From the NCBI RefSeq assembly GCF_016863335.1, contig NZ_BOOR01000037.1, forward strand, positions 100,554 to 164,553: a stretch of DNA of 64,000 nt. Direction: 5' to 3'. Source of the stretch: Planotetraspora thailandica (GTDB lineage Bacteria; Actinomycetota; Actinomycetes; Streptosporangiales; Streptosporangiaceae). Each line of letters opens with the position of its first letter. The first letter of the stretch is position 1. Below the pieces are notes generated by a model. It ran no database searches, was not told where the DNA came from, and worked only from the letters and a program-made list of their open reading frames with translations. Position numbers and translations under genes: made by a program. Of this stretch, positions 35,425 to 43,485 are shown in pieces.

Positions 35425-36258
35425 CTAGCCGCCGACCTTCTGGAGGTAGTACGCAGGTGCCCAACCGGGCCGGCCGTTCGAGGATGTGACGGGGATCCAG
35501 CTCTGTGTGGCGGTGCATCCCCCGCCGAATCGCCCATTCGTCAGGCTCAGCGTCCCGACTGGCTGAGATGAGGAGCTGCGACTGCTGTAGACCGTGACGG
35601 TGCCGGTCGGCCGAACCCGGGTGAGCTGATACATGCATCCCCATGGTCGGGAGGCAGCCGGAGTGGCTGAAGCGAGTGGGCTTCTCGTGGTCTTGCGCAG
35701 ATAGTGCCCGAATGCCCAACCGGAGCGACCGTTGGACGACTTGACGGCGACCCACCCATGAGTGGGTGCACACCCGCCTGCGAGTCGCCCGTCAGAGACC
35801 CGCAGCGACCCCACTCGACGAGCACCGACCCATGGAGCCGTACGTACGTTGAGGTAGCTGCTTCGGCGAACGTTGGCGAGTTGGTACGTGCAGGCCAAGG
35901 AGGGGCGTCGCGGGACGGCGGTGCGGGGCGGCGAAGAAACTTTCTGCAGGTAATGGCCGGAAATCCAGCCGGAACTGCCGGTGGGTGATCTGACGGCGAC
36001 CCAACCACGGCTGGATGTGCATGTGCCGGTGAATCGTCCGTCGGATGTTTTCAGCATCGCGACCGGCCGGGCGTTCAGTGCCGGAGCCGTCCGAACGTTG
36101 ACGTAACCGCCTGCCCGGAGGTTGGTGAGTTGGTACGTGCAGGTCGGCATCTGACGGGCCGGCACGGCGCCCGCATGGGCCGGATCAGCCGGTACCGCGA
36201 GCGAACCTGCGGCGGCGCAGACGGTCAGGGCAGGGATGACGCGCTTGGTGATCTTCAC
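35425..36258 (-). CDS. Secreted protein with three SH3b repeats
   Basis: 277 residues from a GTG at 36258 (AAGGGAG upstream). A signal peptide of about 30 residues ends AHAGA. Three repeats of about 75 residues follow. Each starts with a C-x-Y-Q-L motif (CTYQLTNLRAGGYVNVRTAP, CTYQLANVRR, CMYQLTRVR), has a second Cys about 40 residues later, and ends in W-I/A-x-x-x-Y-L-Q/R-K. SH3b domains bind cell wall peptides, so it is likely wall-associated. Each repeat probably carries one disulfide. Its promoter faces the 24-bp palindrome and the ArsR genes, so metal control is possible. Confidence 0.8.
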   Translation of the reverse strand: MKITKRVIPALTVCAAAGSLAVPADPAHAGAVPARQMPTCTYQLTNLRAGGYVNVRTAPALNARPVAMLKTSDGRFTGTCTSSRGWVAVRSPTGSSGWISGHYLQKVSSPPRTAVPRRPSLACTYQLANVRRSSYLNVRTAPWVGARRVGSLRVSDGRLAGGCAPTHGWVAVKSSNGRSGWAFGHYLRKTTRSPLASATPAASRPWGCMYQLTRVRPTGTVTVYSSRSSSSQPVGTLSLTNGRFGGGCTATQSWIPVTSSNGRPGWAPAYYLQKVGG

Positions 36259-36372
36259 GTTGGCTCCCTTCGAGTCCGCATCGCTTTGCCTGGGGTCGCC
36301 AGTCTTGGCCGGATCCAGGTGATCCGACCTGCGATGCTTACTATCCGTAGTTAAATGATTACGCTGAAGGCA

Positions 36373-36396
36373 ACGATTGAGCAATTGTTCAATCGT
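36373..36396. promoter_or_regulatory. 24-bp near-perfect palindrome, candidate metal-sensor operator
   Basis: Left arm ACGATTGA-GCAA and right arm TTGT-TCAATCGT match at 11 of 12 paired positions. It is AT-rich, as are SmtB/NmtR-type operators. It lies about 115 bases upstream of the SH3 gene start and about 65 bases upstream of the -35 box of the first ArsR gene. Confidence 0.65.
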
Positions 36397-36460
36397 TTCT
36401 TTTACCTAACGCCGAAGTCGACATCGATAACCATGCGCACCCGGTCGGTCACGTTCGGTC

Positions 36461-36496
36461 TTGACAATGAATGACTGCCGCCTAGGCTTGTACATG
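36461..36496 (+). promoter_or_regulatory. Promoter of the first ArsR gene, apparently leaderless
   Basis: TTGACA at 36461-36466, a 16-base spacer and TAGGCT at 36483-36488. The GTG start lies 7 bases after the -10 box, so transcription would begin at or next to the start codon. No ribosome-binding site is present. Confidence 0.6.
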
Positions 36497-36900
36497 TGAA
36501 TAGTCGTTCAAACGTTGTGCCGATCGTCGCGGACACCTGCTCGTCGCCTGTCGTGGACGCCGAGCGGGTGGCCGCCGTCCAGCGGGCACTCCCGTCGGAG
36601 GAGTCCGTGCAAACCTTGGCGCACGTCTTCGGGTTGCTCGCCGACCCCGGACGGCTTCGTCTCATCTCCGCACTGCTCGAGGGCGGCGAGATGTGTGTGT
36701 GCGACCTGTCCGCGGCCACGGGGCAGAGCATGTCGGCCGCATCCCATGCCTTGCGACTGCTCCGTGCCGACCGGGTGGTCAAGGTCCGCCGATCCGGGCG
36801 AATGGCCTACTACCGGCTGGCCGACTCGCACGTGCGGATGTTGTTCGACCTGGCCATCACCCATATCGGGCACGACACGGGAAGCGGCGGCGGTGATTAA
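36496..36900 (+). CDS. ArsR/SmtB-family metal sensor (first copy)
   Basis: 134 residues. Winged helix at about 38-105 with recognition helix MSAASHALRLLRADRVV. Two potential metal sites are visible: an alpha-3 motif MCVCDL (Cys67, Cys69) and an alpha-5 site Asp110-x-His112-x10-His123-x2-His126. The second is the classic zinc/nickel/cobalt site of SmtB, CzrA and NmtR. It probably represses an exporter gene and releases DNA on metal binding. The gene that follows is a broken CDF exporter (36957-37185). It is closely related to the ArsR at 37497 throughout its length. Confidence 0.88.
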   Translation: MNSRSNVVPIVADTCSSPVVDAERVAAVQRALPSEESVQTLAHVFGLLADPGRLRLISALLEGGEMCVCDLSAATGQSMSAASHALRLLRADRVVKVRRSGRMAYYRLADSHVRMLFDLAITHIGHDTGSGGGD

Positions 36901-36956
36901 CCGCCGGGCGATCAACGACACCGGCAACGAAGAACGAGTTGAGCCCGGACTCGAAA

Positions 36957-37185
36957 GCTCGCATGCGCACGGAATGGGTGCCGAGGCCGACCGCGCTATC
37001 TGTCTGGTGCCCTGGCGCTGATCGTCGCTTTCATGGTCATCGAGGTGGTCATCAGCTTCGCTGCCCAATCGCCCGCATTGATCTCGGACGCGGGCCACAT
37101 GCTCACCGACGCGTCGGAAACGACGAACTCCGACCTCGCCTGGGCAAACCGACCTGAATGGTCATTTCATTTCTTGCGAACGTGA
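36957..37185 (+). pseudogene. Remnant of a CDF metal exporter (N-terminal part)
   Basis: After a frameshift at about 36995 the frame reads RYLSGALALIVAFMVIEVV, then ALISDAGHMLTDA. This matches the first helices and the H-x-x-x-D metal site of the intact CDF at 37929 (its RRYLCAALALLVAFM and ALISDAGHMLTD). The sequence diverges after about 37115 and stops at 37185. The rest of the transporter, roughly 250 residues, is missing. Confidence 0.8.
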
Positions 37186-37483
37186 AGAGTTTTCGCGGGT
37201 CACGCATAGCCGAGGGAACCGATGCCGGCAGCACTCTTCACCGCGATCCCGGACAGTGGCACATACAGGGGCATGACCCAAGGAAATGCCCCCTAAATGG
37301 ATGAATAACTCCGAATTGCCCGCACTTCCCCTGCAAATCGTCGCGAACCTTCGATTCTTCCCCCAGGGTCCGGGCGTCTATTCAACATGAAGCTTGTGAC
37401 AAATGACACGAAAGCCAGCCAAATCCATTTGCAAAATTTCGATGAGAGCAAATCGCGGCCTGGCTAAAAGGAAATTGGATCTC
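37186..37483. other. AT-richer intergenic stretch, no gene seen
   Basis: Noticeably lower in GC than the surroundings, with stops in all frames. It probably represents sequence left or acquired when the first CDF gene was lost. Confidence 0.4.
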
Positions 37484-37497
37484 TAGCATTCAACATA
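37484..37497 (+). promoter_or_regulatory. -10 box of the second ArsR gene, apparently leaderless
   Basis: TAGCAT at 37484-37489 lies 7 bases before the ATG, exactly the spacing seen for the first ArsR gene. There is no Shine-Dalgarno. The -35 element (about 37461) is weak. CATTCAACATATGAGCAA across the start is palindrome-like around CATATG and may be the operator. Confidence 0.45.
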
Positions 37498-37901
37498 TGA
37501 GCAACCGTTCAGATGTAGTCCAGAAGGAGGCTGAGACCACGCGCCCGGTCGACCCTGAGCGTGTCGCCTTGGCCCTGGCAGCTATGCCCTCCTCAGAATC
37601 GATCGAGGAGTTGGCGCAGATCTTCGGACTGCTGTCCGACCCGCCGAGGATGCGCTTGATCATCGCGCTACTCAGGGGTGGCGAGATGTGCGTATGCGAC
37701 ATCGCGGCAGTGTCAGGACATCGAGAGTCTGCTGTCTCACACGCGCTGCGCTTGCTGCGTGCTCACCACGTCGTCCGAGTACGCCGATCGGGACGCCTGG
37801 CCTACTACCGACTCGACGACTCACACGTCCGGATGCTTTTGGATCTCGGGCTGTCCCACATCACGCACGTTCCAGTCGCGCACTCCACCGCTGCTCACTA
37901 G
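37497..37901 (+). CDS. ArsR/SmtB-family metal sensor (second copy)
   Basis: 134 residues, the same length as the copy at 36496. It has an MCVCDI motif (Cys65, Cys67) and the alpha-5 ligands Asp108-x-His110-x10-His121-x2-His124. The tail adds HVPVAHSTAAH, giving extra His. The DNA-binding helix is RESAVSHALRLLRAHHVVRV. It is followed after 27 bases by the intact CDF exporter, which it presumably controls. Zinc is the best guess for the ligand, with cobalt or nickel possible. Confidence 0.88.
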   Translation: MSNRSDVVQKEAETTRPVDPERVALALAAMPSSESIEELAQIFGLLSDPPRMRLIIALLRGGEMCVCDIAAVSGHRESAVSHALRLLRAHHVVRVRRSGRLAYYRLDDSHVRMLLDLGLSHITHVPVAHSTAAH

Positions 37902-37928
37902 CCCGCGGTCGTAAGAGGAGTACTCACC

Positions 37929-39050
37929 ATGACGATCTCGCAACCTCATGGATCCGAGCTGCACGCCGCTCCGCAGGGACACGGCCATGGGCATGGGCAC
38001 GAAGGCGAGGAGCACGGCGACGGCCATGGACCGGACCTCCCATACGACCATGCGAACGAACGACACCATCCCCAAAATCACGGTCATGGGCACGGTCACG
38101 GTCATGGGCACGGACATGCGATCTCCGCCGACGCGGACCGGCGCTACCTGTGCGCTGCACTGGCCCTTCTCGTCGCATTCATGGCCGGGGAGTTGGTCGT
38201 CGGGTTCGTCGCACGGTCACTCGCGCTCATCTCCGATGCGGGCCACATGTTGACCGACTCGGCCTCGATCGTGTTCGCATTGGCGGCAATGAGCCTGGCC
38301 GTTCGCCCGGCGCGCGGTATCTTCACCTTCGGCTTCAAAAGGGCAGAGATCCTTTCGGCCCAGCTGAACGGGGCGACTCTCGTAGCTCTCGGGGTCTTCT
38401 TCCTCATCGAGGCGATTCGGCGCCTGGTTTCGCCGGCCGAAGTCGAAGGCGGATTGGTGCTCGTCACCGCACTGGTGGGCATCGTGGTCAACGTCGGGGC
38501 GACGTGGTTGCTGAGCAAGGCGGATCGCAGCAGCCTCAACGTCGAAGGTGCGTTTCAGCACATCCTCAACGACCTGTACGCCTTCATCGCGACGGCGATC
38601 TCCGGGCTGATCGTCGTGCTGACCGGCTTCGTCCGCGCGGATGCGATCGCAACCCTCATCGTCGCGACGCTCATGCTCAAGGCGGGTTACGGACTCATGC
38701 GGGACACCGCCCGGATCTTCCTTCAAGCGGCACCGTCAGGCCTCGTTCCCGCGGAGATCGGAGCAAGGCTGGCAACGCAACCGGACGTGTCCGAGGTTCA
38801 CGATCTCCACATATGGGAGCTCACATCCGGCTACTCCACCCTGTCCGCGCACGTGTTCGTCCATCCCCGGGGAGACGTGAGTTCCGTACGACGTTCACTG
38901 CAAAAGCTTCTTGCCGACTCCTACGGCATCATGCACACCACCCTGCAGGTGGACCAGGCTTCCCGAATCGCGACAGGCGACGTCGGCTGCGTCGACATCG
39001 CCCACTGCGCCGATCCTCACGGACCGCATTTCTTGTCACCGCACGACTGA
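37929..39050 (+). CDS. CDF-family cation exporter with His-rich N-terminus
   Basis: 373 residues, ATG after AGAGGAG. Residues 7-63 contain repeated HGH and HEGEEHGDGH runs. Six transmembrane helices follow. The transport site is formed by SDAGHMLTD (His106, Asp110) and HILNDLYAF (His211, Asp215), the HD-HD pattern typical of Zn(2+) exporters. A C-terminal cytoplasmic domain (about 275-350) contains VHDLHIWELTSGYSTLSAHV. The last 25 residues hold Cys and His (GCVDIAHCADPHGPHF). It exports zinc from the cytoplasm in exchange for protons. Confidence 0.92.
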   Translation: MTISQPHGSELHAAPQGHGHGHGHEGEEHGDGHGPDLPYDHANERHHPQNHGHGHGHGHGHGHAISADADRRYLCAALALLVAFMAGELVVGFVARSLALISDAGHMLTDSASIVFALAAMSLAVRPARGIFTFGFKRAEILSAQLNGATLVALGVFFLIEAIRRLVSPAEVEGGLVLVTALVGIVVNVGATWLLSKADRSSLNVEGAFQHILNDLYAFIATAISGLIVVLTGFVRADAIATLIVATLMLKAGYGLMRDTARIFLQAAPSGLVPAEIGARLATQPDVSEVHDLHIWELTSGYSTLSAHVFVHPRGDVSSVRRSLQKLLADSYGIMHTTLQVDQASRIATGDVGCVDIAHCADPHGPHFLSPHD

Positions 39051-39113
39051 GTCTCGGTCAGCCTGGCCGTATCAGCCTCGAATTCGATGCACAGCAGTGG
39101 TGAGGGGGCCCTA

Positions 39114-40025
39114 ATGGACGGACATCCGGCTGTGGGAGTCCGTAGGTTCGTCGGAGTCGCGAACCGGACTTTCTCGGCGGTGGAACGCGGCGTTCACCGC
39201 GTCCGAGTCACAGCGGTACGTGCCCTGCTCATGTCCGTCCTGCTCCCGCTGATGAGCCTTGGGTGTTCCAGCGGGGACGATGACGTCCTGGCGCGCGCCC
39301 GTGCTTCGGGGACTCTTCGCGTGGCCCTCACCGAAGCCAACCCTCCATGGAACTTCCTCGACGGCGGTGACCATCCGGTCGGCTATGACGCGGACGTCGC
39401 CAATGAACTGGCCAGGCGCCTGAGGATCGGCCGAGTGGACTTCGTGGGATCCGACTTCGCGAGCTTCGTCGGTGGCATACGGGCCGACAGATTCGACATC
39501 GTGATCTCCGGACAGACGATCACGGCTCGGCGGCGAACGCAGGTCGACTTCTCCCGCCCCTATGCCGTCAACGAGGTCTCCATCTTCATCCGGCAAGACA
39601 ACGATGCCATCGCCGGCGTCAAGGACCTGGCCGGCAAGAAGATCGCAGTCTCGGAAGGCACCACGCAGGCCGATTTCGCGCGCACTGGCATCCCAGAGGC
39701 GGATGTCCGGACATACAAGAACGCGACGCTCGGCCTGACGGATCTGGCTCAAGGCCGCGCCGACGCCGCCTTGATCTCTCGGTTCCAGGGTGTCTATCTG
39801 GCCCAGAACAAGGGCCTTCCGGTGAAACCCGTCGGCCCGACCCTGCAGAGAGAAGTCCTCGGCATGTCCTTCAGAAAAGGGTCGCTGCCATTCAAGCAGG
39901 CCGTGGACCAGGCGATAAACGCGATGATCGCCGACGGCACGTTGTCGACGTTCTCCCGCCGGTGGCTGAACGGCATCGACATGGCCGCCGAGCTACGAGA
40001 GGTCCAGGCGAGCCAATATTCCTGA
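39114..40025 (+). CDS. Polar amino-acid ABC transporter substrate-binding lipoprotein
   Basis: 303 residues from the ATG at 39114 (GGTGAGGGGG upstream). The lipobox LMSLGC is about 50 residues in, so the real start may be internal (a Met just before the lipobox). The mature domain is SBP_bac_3: LRVALTEANPPWNF, GYDADVANELARRL, DFSRPYAVNEVSIFI and AVSEGTTQADFA. It captures amino acids or opines for the permease and ATPase that follow. Genes are spaced by 26 bases and an ATGA overlap. Confidence 0.87.
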   Translation: MDGHPAVGVRRFVGVANRTFSAVERGVHRVRVTAVRALLMSVLLPLMSLGCSSGDDDVLARARASGTLRVALTEANPPWNFLDGGDHPVGYDADVANELARRLRIGRVDFVGSDFASFVGGIRADRFDIVISGQTITARRRTQVDFSRPYAVNEVSIFIRQDNDAIAGVKDLAGKKIAVSEGTTQADFARTGIPEADVRTYKNATLGLTDLAQGRADAALISRFQGVYLAQNKGLPVKPVGPTLQREVLGMSFRKGSLPFKQAVDQAINAMIADGTLSTFSRRWLNGIDMAAELREVQASQYS

Positions 40026-40051
40026 ACCCACCCAGCAAAGGACTGAACCTC

Positions 40052-40699
40052 ATGGATCTGCTCGAACAATCCGTGCCCATCCTGCTGAAGGGCATGGCCA
40101 TTACGATCTTCCTCGGTGCGACCTCATTCGTCCTCGGCTTCGGGCTCGGCGGGCTCATCGCATTGGCGAGGATCTCCCGGTTCGCCCTGCTCAAGGTGCT
40201 GTCGATCATCTACGTCTCGGTATTTCGCGGGACGCCGCTCCTCATCCAGATCATGCTGGTGTACTTCGGGCTCCCCCAACTTGGCATCCAGATTTCGCCT
40301 GTTCCGTCGGCCATCCTCACCTTCACGCTCTACTCGGCGGCATACCTCAGTGAGAACTTCCGCGGAGGCATCCTCGCCGTCGAGAAAGGTCAGTGGGAGG
40401 CGGCCGGCTCGATGGGCATGACCTACAGCGGGACGCTCCGGCGGGTCATCTTCCCGCAGGCACTGCGCATCGCCACCCCCGCAATCGGCAACCGGTTCAT
40501 CGCTCTGATGAAGGACACCTCTCTCGCCTCCGTGGTCACCGTCGTCGAACTCACTCGTGTCGCCGAAAGCGTCGGCAGTTCGACCTTCCGGTATGTAGAG
40601 GCGTTCGTCGTAGCCGGCGCCGTCTACTGGCTCATCAATTCAGTCCTGTCCGTCGGGCAGGAACTCCTCGAACGAAGGATGGGAAGGGCATACGCATGA
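40052..40699 (+). CDS. Amino-acid ABC transporter permease
   Basis: 215 residues, five helices, of the HisM/GlnP type. The N-terminal LLKGMAITIFLGATSFVLGF leads into VSVFRGTPLLIQIMLVYFG. The EAA loop is GQWEAAGSMGMTYSGTLRRV. A single permease gene implies a homodimeric channel. The stop overlaps the ATPase start (ATGA). Confidence 0.9.
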   Translation: MDLLEQSVPILLKGMAITIFLGATSFVLGFGLGGLIALARISRFALLKVLSIIYVSVFRGTPLLIQIMLVYFGLPQLGIQISPVPSAILTFTLYSAAYLSENFRGGILAVEKGQWEAAGSMGMTYSGTLRRVIFPQALRIATPAIGNRFIALMKDTSLASVVTVVELTRVAESVGSSTFRYVEAFVVAGAVYWLINSVLSVGQELLERRMGRAYA

Positions 40700-41493
40700 C
40701 AGACAACGTGGCGATCCACGCACAGGGACTCCACAAGCGCTTCGGCGACCTCGAAGTGCTGAAAAGCGTGGACCTGACCGTCCGCAGCGGCGAAGTAGTC
40801 GTGATCATGGGTCCGTCCGGATCCGGCAAGACCACGCTGTTGCGCTGTCTGAACCTCCTCGAGGAGCCGGACGCGGGAAGCATCACCGTCCGTGGGCGGA
40901 CCGTGGACTGCTCGGGACCGCGTCAAGGCCGCGGCCGGAGGCGACTGATCCGGGACATCCGGGTCCGCACCGCGATGGTCTTCCAGCAGTTCAATCTGTT
41001 CCCGCACATGACGGCCCTCCAGAACGTCATCGAGGGCCCGATCCACGTACGGCGCCTACCGCGGTCCTATGCCATAGAGGTCGGCGAACGCCTTCTGGCC
41101 CGAGTCGGGCTCAGCGACAAGCGCGACGAACACCCTGCACGGTTGTCGGGTGGCCAGAAGCAAAGGGTCGCGATAGCCAGGGCGCTTGCCATGGAACCCG
41201 AGGTGATTCTCTTCGACGAGCCCACCTCCGCCCTCGATCCCGAACTACGCGCAGAGGTCCTGCAAGCCATCAAGAACCTCGCGGCCCACGGGATGACAAT
41301 GGTGATCGTCACTCACGAGATCGCCTTCGCGCGCGAAGTAGCCAACAGGGTGGTCTTCATGGACAAGGGCTACATCCTCGAAGAGCAGAGCCCGAGCGTG
41401 TTCTTCAGCGACCCCGCCAACACCCGCATCCGATCGTTCCTGCGTCTGATGTCCGACACCGGTCCCCACCCCGAACTCGAAGAAGCCAGTTGA
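40696..41493 (+). CDS. Amino-acid ABC transporter ATP-binding protein
   Basis: 265 residues. Walker A GPSGSGKTT at about residue 37, Q loop MVFQQFNLFPHM, signature LSGGQKQRVAIARAL, Walker B VILFDEPTSALD and switch His in VTHEIAFA. A basic insert GPRQGRGRRRLIRD lies between Walker A and the Q loop. It drives the importer encoded by the two upstream genes. Confidence 0.92.
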   Translation: MTDNVAIHAQGLHKRFGDLEVLKSVDLTVRSGEVVVIMGPSGSGKTTLLRCLNLLEEPDAGSITVRGRTVDCSGPRQGRGRRRLIRDIRVRTAMVFQQFNLFPHMTALQNVIEGPIHVRRLPRSYAIEVGERLLARVGLSDKRDEHPARLSGGQKQRVAIARALAMEPEVILFDEPTSALDPELRAEVLQAIKNLAAHGMTMVIVTHEIAFAREVANRVVFMDKGYILEEQSPSVFFSDPANTRIRSFLRLMSDTGPHPELEEAS

Positions 41494-41710
41494 GGGGCCA
41501 TCTGGGTCATAACTCGTCGTGCGCCCTGTCTTTCTAACATCATCAAGCAAAATCCGGCTCGGGCCGCGCAGACCACGGACCGCCTGTGAAGCAAGGCTGG
41601 GAAATACAGCGATGCCGCAGAGGCGGGAATCGCTCCGCTGACCGGATCGTTCCGCGTAGAGCCCCGATGGTGTCTTATGCGGTCCACTGTCCGGCGACAG
41701 GCTTGGGGGC

Positions 41711-42292
41711 ATGAAACGCGCACTCATCGTCGTCGACGTCCAGGAATCCTTCCGGCAGCGCCCCAACTGGCGGGCCGTGTCCAACCCCGGAATCGTGGGC
41801 CAGGTCAACCGTCTGGTGACTTGGGCCCGGGACCGAGGTGACCTCGTCGTCTGGATCCTGCACGCCGAGCCGGGCACCGGCACGGTCTTCGATCCGGACT
41901 CGGGCCACGTCCGGATGATGGACGGGCTGAAGCCGGAGGATGGTGAGCCGGTGCTCACCAAGACCTCGCGCAATGCGTTCACCACCACTAACCTGCAGCA
42001 GATCCTCACCATGGAAGGCATCCGCGAGCTGGTCGTCTGCGGCATCCAGACCGAGCAGTGCTGCGAGACGACGACGCGCCTGGCCGCGGACCTGGGGTTC
42101 GATGTCACGTTCGTCACCGACGCCACCGCGACCTTCCCGATCCCCCACCGCGACGCGCCGCAGGACCGCGAGCTCGAGGAGATCCTCGCCGACCCCCGGA
42201 CCCTGCAGGTGGCGGAGATCATCGCCAGGACGGAGTACGTCCTGGCCGGCCGCTTCGCCGCCATCACCGGCACGACCGCGTTGGTAGGCTGA
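41711..42292 (+). CDS. Isochorismatase-like cysteine hydrolase
   Basis: 193 residues, ATG after GGGGG. The catalytic triad of the family is visible: Asp9 (LIVVDVQESF), Lys84 (VLTKTSRNAF) and Cys117 (GIQTEQCCETTTR), with a cis-peptide region before Cys. Such enzymes hydrolyse isochorismate, nicotinamide or other amides. The T-E-Q-C variant and the neighbouring GlxA-type regulator (8 bases downstream) point to amide hydrolysis of an unknown compound. Confidence 0.88.
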   Translation: MKRALIVVDVQESFRQRPNWRAVSNPGIVGQVNRLVTWARDRGDLVVWILHAEPGTGTVFDPDSGHVRMMDGLKPEDGEPVLTKTSRNAFTTTNLQQILTMEGIRELVVCGIQTEQCCETTTRLAADLGFDVTFVTDATATFPIPHRDAPQDRELEEILADPRTLQVAEIIARTEYVLAGRFAAITGTTALVG

Positions 42293-42299
42293 CCAGATC

Positions 42300-43238
42300 G
42301 TGCCACGAGTCGTCTTCCTGCTCCTCCCCCGGCTGCACCTGCTGGACCTCGCCGGCCCGGCTCAGGTGTTCTCGACGGCCGCCGATTTCGGTTATGCCTA
42401 CGAGCTGCGCTACGTGGGTGAGCGGGAGGACATCCCCACAGCCCAGGGCCTGCCGATCCGGGCAGAGGTCACCTGGCCCGAGCTGGACCCGGGTGATCTG
42501 GTCGTGGTGCCGGGCTGGCGGGGGCCGACATTCCGCGGCAGCCCCGGCCTCGATCCGGAAAGCTCTCGCCGGCTCGTCCAGCATCACGCGGCCGGCGGCA
42601 CGGTGGCCAGCGTCTGCGCGGGGGCGGACGCGCTCGGCCGGGCCGGGCTGCTCGACGGCAGACGGTGCACCACTCACCACGGCCTGCAGGACGAACTGGC
42701 CCGCCGCTATCCCCGGGCGACCGTGGTGCGCAACGTGCTGTTCGTCGTCGACGACCGGGTAGTGACCTCGGCCGGCATCGCCAGCGGCATCGACCTCGCG
42801 CTGCACCTCATCGCCGTACGGCACGGGCCGGGGATCGCCGCACGGGTCGCCCGCGAGATGGTGGTCTACACCCGGCGCAACGGTGACGAACGGCAGGCGG
42901 GCGCCCTGCGCTACCGCTCACACCTCAGCGACGTGGTCCATCGGGTGCAGGACCTGATCGACTCCCGCTTCACTGAGCCGCTGCCGCTGGACGGCCTCGC
43001 CGCCGCGTCCGGGGTCAGCCCTCGCACTCTGACAAGGATCTTCGGCGAGGCTACCGGCACGACCCCGCTGCGCTACCAGCAGACTCTCCGGGTGGAACGC
43101 GCGGAGCACCTGATCGGCCAGGGCGCGACGCTGGAGTCCGCTGCCCGCGCGGTCGGCTTTCAGGACGCCCGCATGCTCCGCCGCCTCAGAACCCGGACAC
43201 GCGGGGCACGCTCCGCTGCCGTCGAGGGCCCGGCCTGA
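42300..43238 (+). CDS. GlxA-type AraC regulator (DJ-1/PfpI domain), first of three
   Basis: 312 residues from a GTG directly after the isochorismatase-like gene. DJ-1/PfpI domain at about 1-190 with elbow Cys in ASVCAGADALGRAGLLDGRR. AraC domain at about 205-300 with the first helix-turn-helix LDGLAAASGVSPRTLTRIF. The second helix-turn-helix is odd: VGFQDARMLRRLRTRTRG ends in ARSAAVEGPA. Relatives continue with ...F-R-R-x-x-G-x-x-P-x-x-Y-R-x-x-F, so a 3' frameshift is possible. It probably controls the preceding hydrolase gene. Confidence 0.85.
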   Translation: MPRVVFLLLPRLHLLDLAGPAQVFSTAADFGYAYELRYVGEREDIPTAQGLPIRAEVTWPELDPGDLVVVPGWRGPTFRGSPGLDPESSRRLVQHHAAGGTVASVCAGADALGRAGLLDGRRCTTHHGLQDELARRYPRATVVRNVLFVVDDRVVTSAGIASGIDLALHLIAVRHGPGIAARVAREMVVYTRRNGDERQAGALRYRSHLSDVVHRVQDLIDSRFTEPLPLDGLAAASGVSPRTLTRIFGEATGTTPLRYQQTLRVERAEHLIGQGATLESAARAVGFQDARMLRRLRTRTRGARSAAVEGPA

Positions 43239-43284
43239 GCTCGGACGTCCGCACCATCCGACGTATATTGGTCAACGACATACA

Positions 43285-43309
43285 TGTCGCGTCATTGATT
43301 TACTGATGC
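43285..43309. promoter_or_regulatory. Candidate MarR operator (first copy)
   Basis: TGTCGCGTCATTGATTTAC starting at 43285 matches, with few changes, the 25-bp palindrome at 49595-49619. GACAT-AC-ATGTC overlaps its left side. It lies about 180 bases upstream of the MarR gene. Confidence 0.5.
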
Positions 43310-43485
43310 GGCCCACATCGCGGCGCGACACGTTCGAACGAGAAGGTGCTGTTCATGCTCTCCCACCTGTGTCACAACCGCGTCGCAGGGCTCCCTGAGC
43401 CGGCCCGTGCGGAGATCGTGATCAGCCGCGCATCGCGGCTTGCTCTCGCCGCCTGCTCTCCGGCCGAAGGGCGGGGAGCCGGCGC

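Noticed and set aside
37688..39103. 471-residue Arg-rich plus frame across ArsR and CDF genes
   Set aside because: Out-of-frame translation of the CDF gene; composition is that of a frame shadow.
41494..41710. Possible small RNA or gene between the amino-acid transporter and the isochorismatase-like gene
   Set aside because: No hairpin with terminator shape and no open frame with start signals; simply an intergenic spacer.
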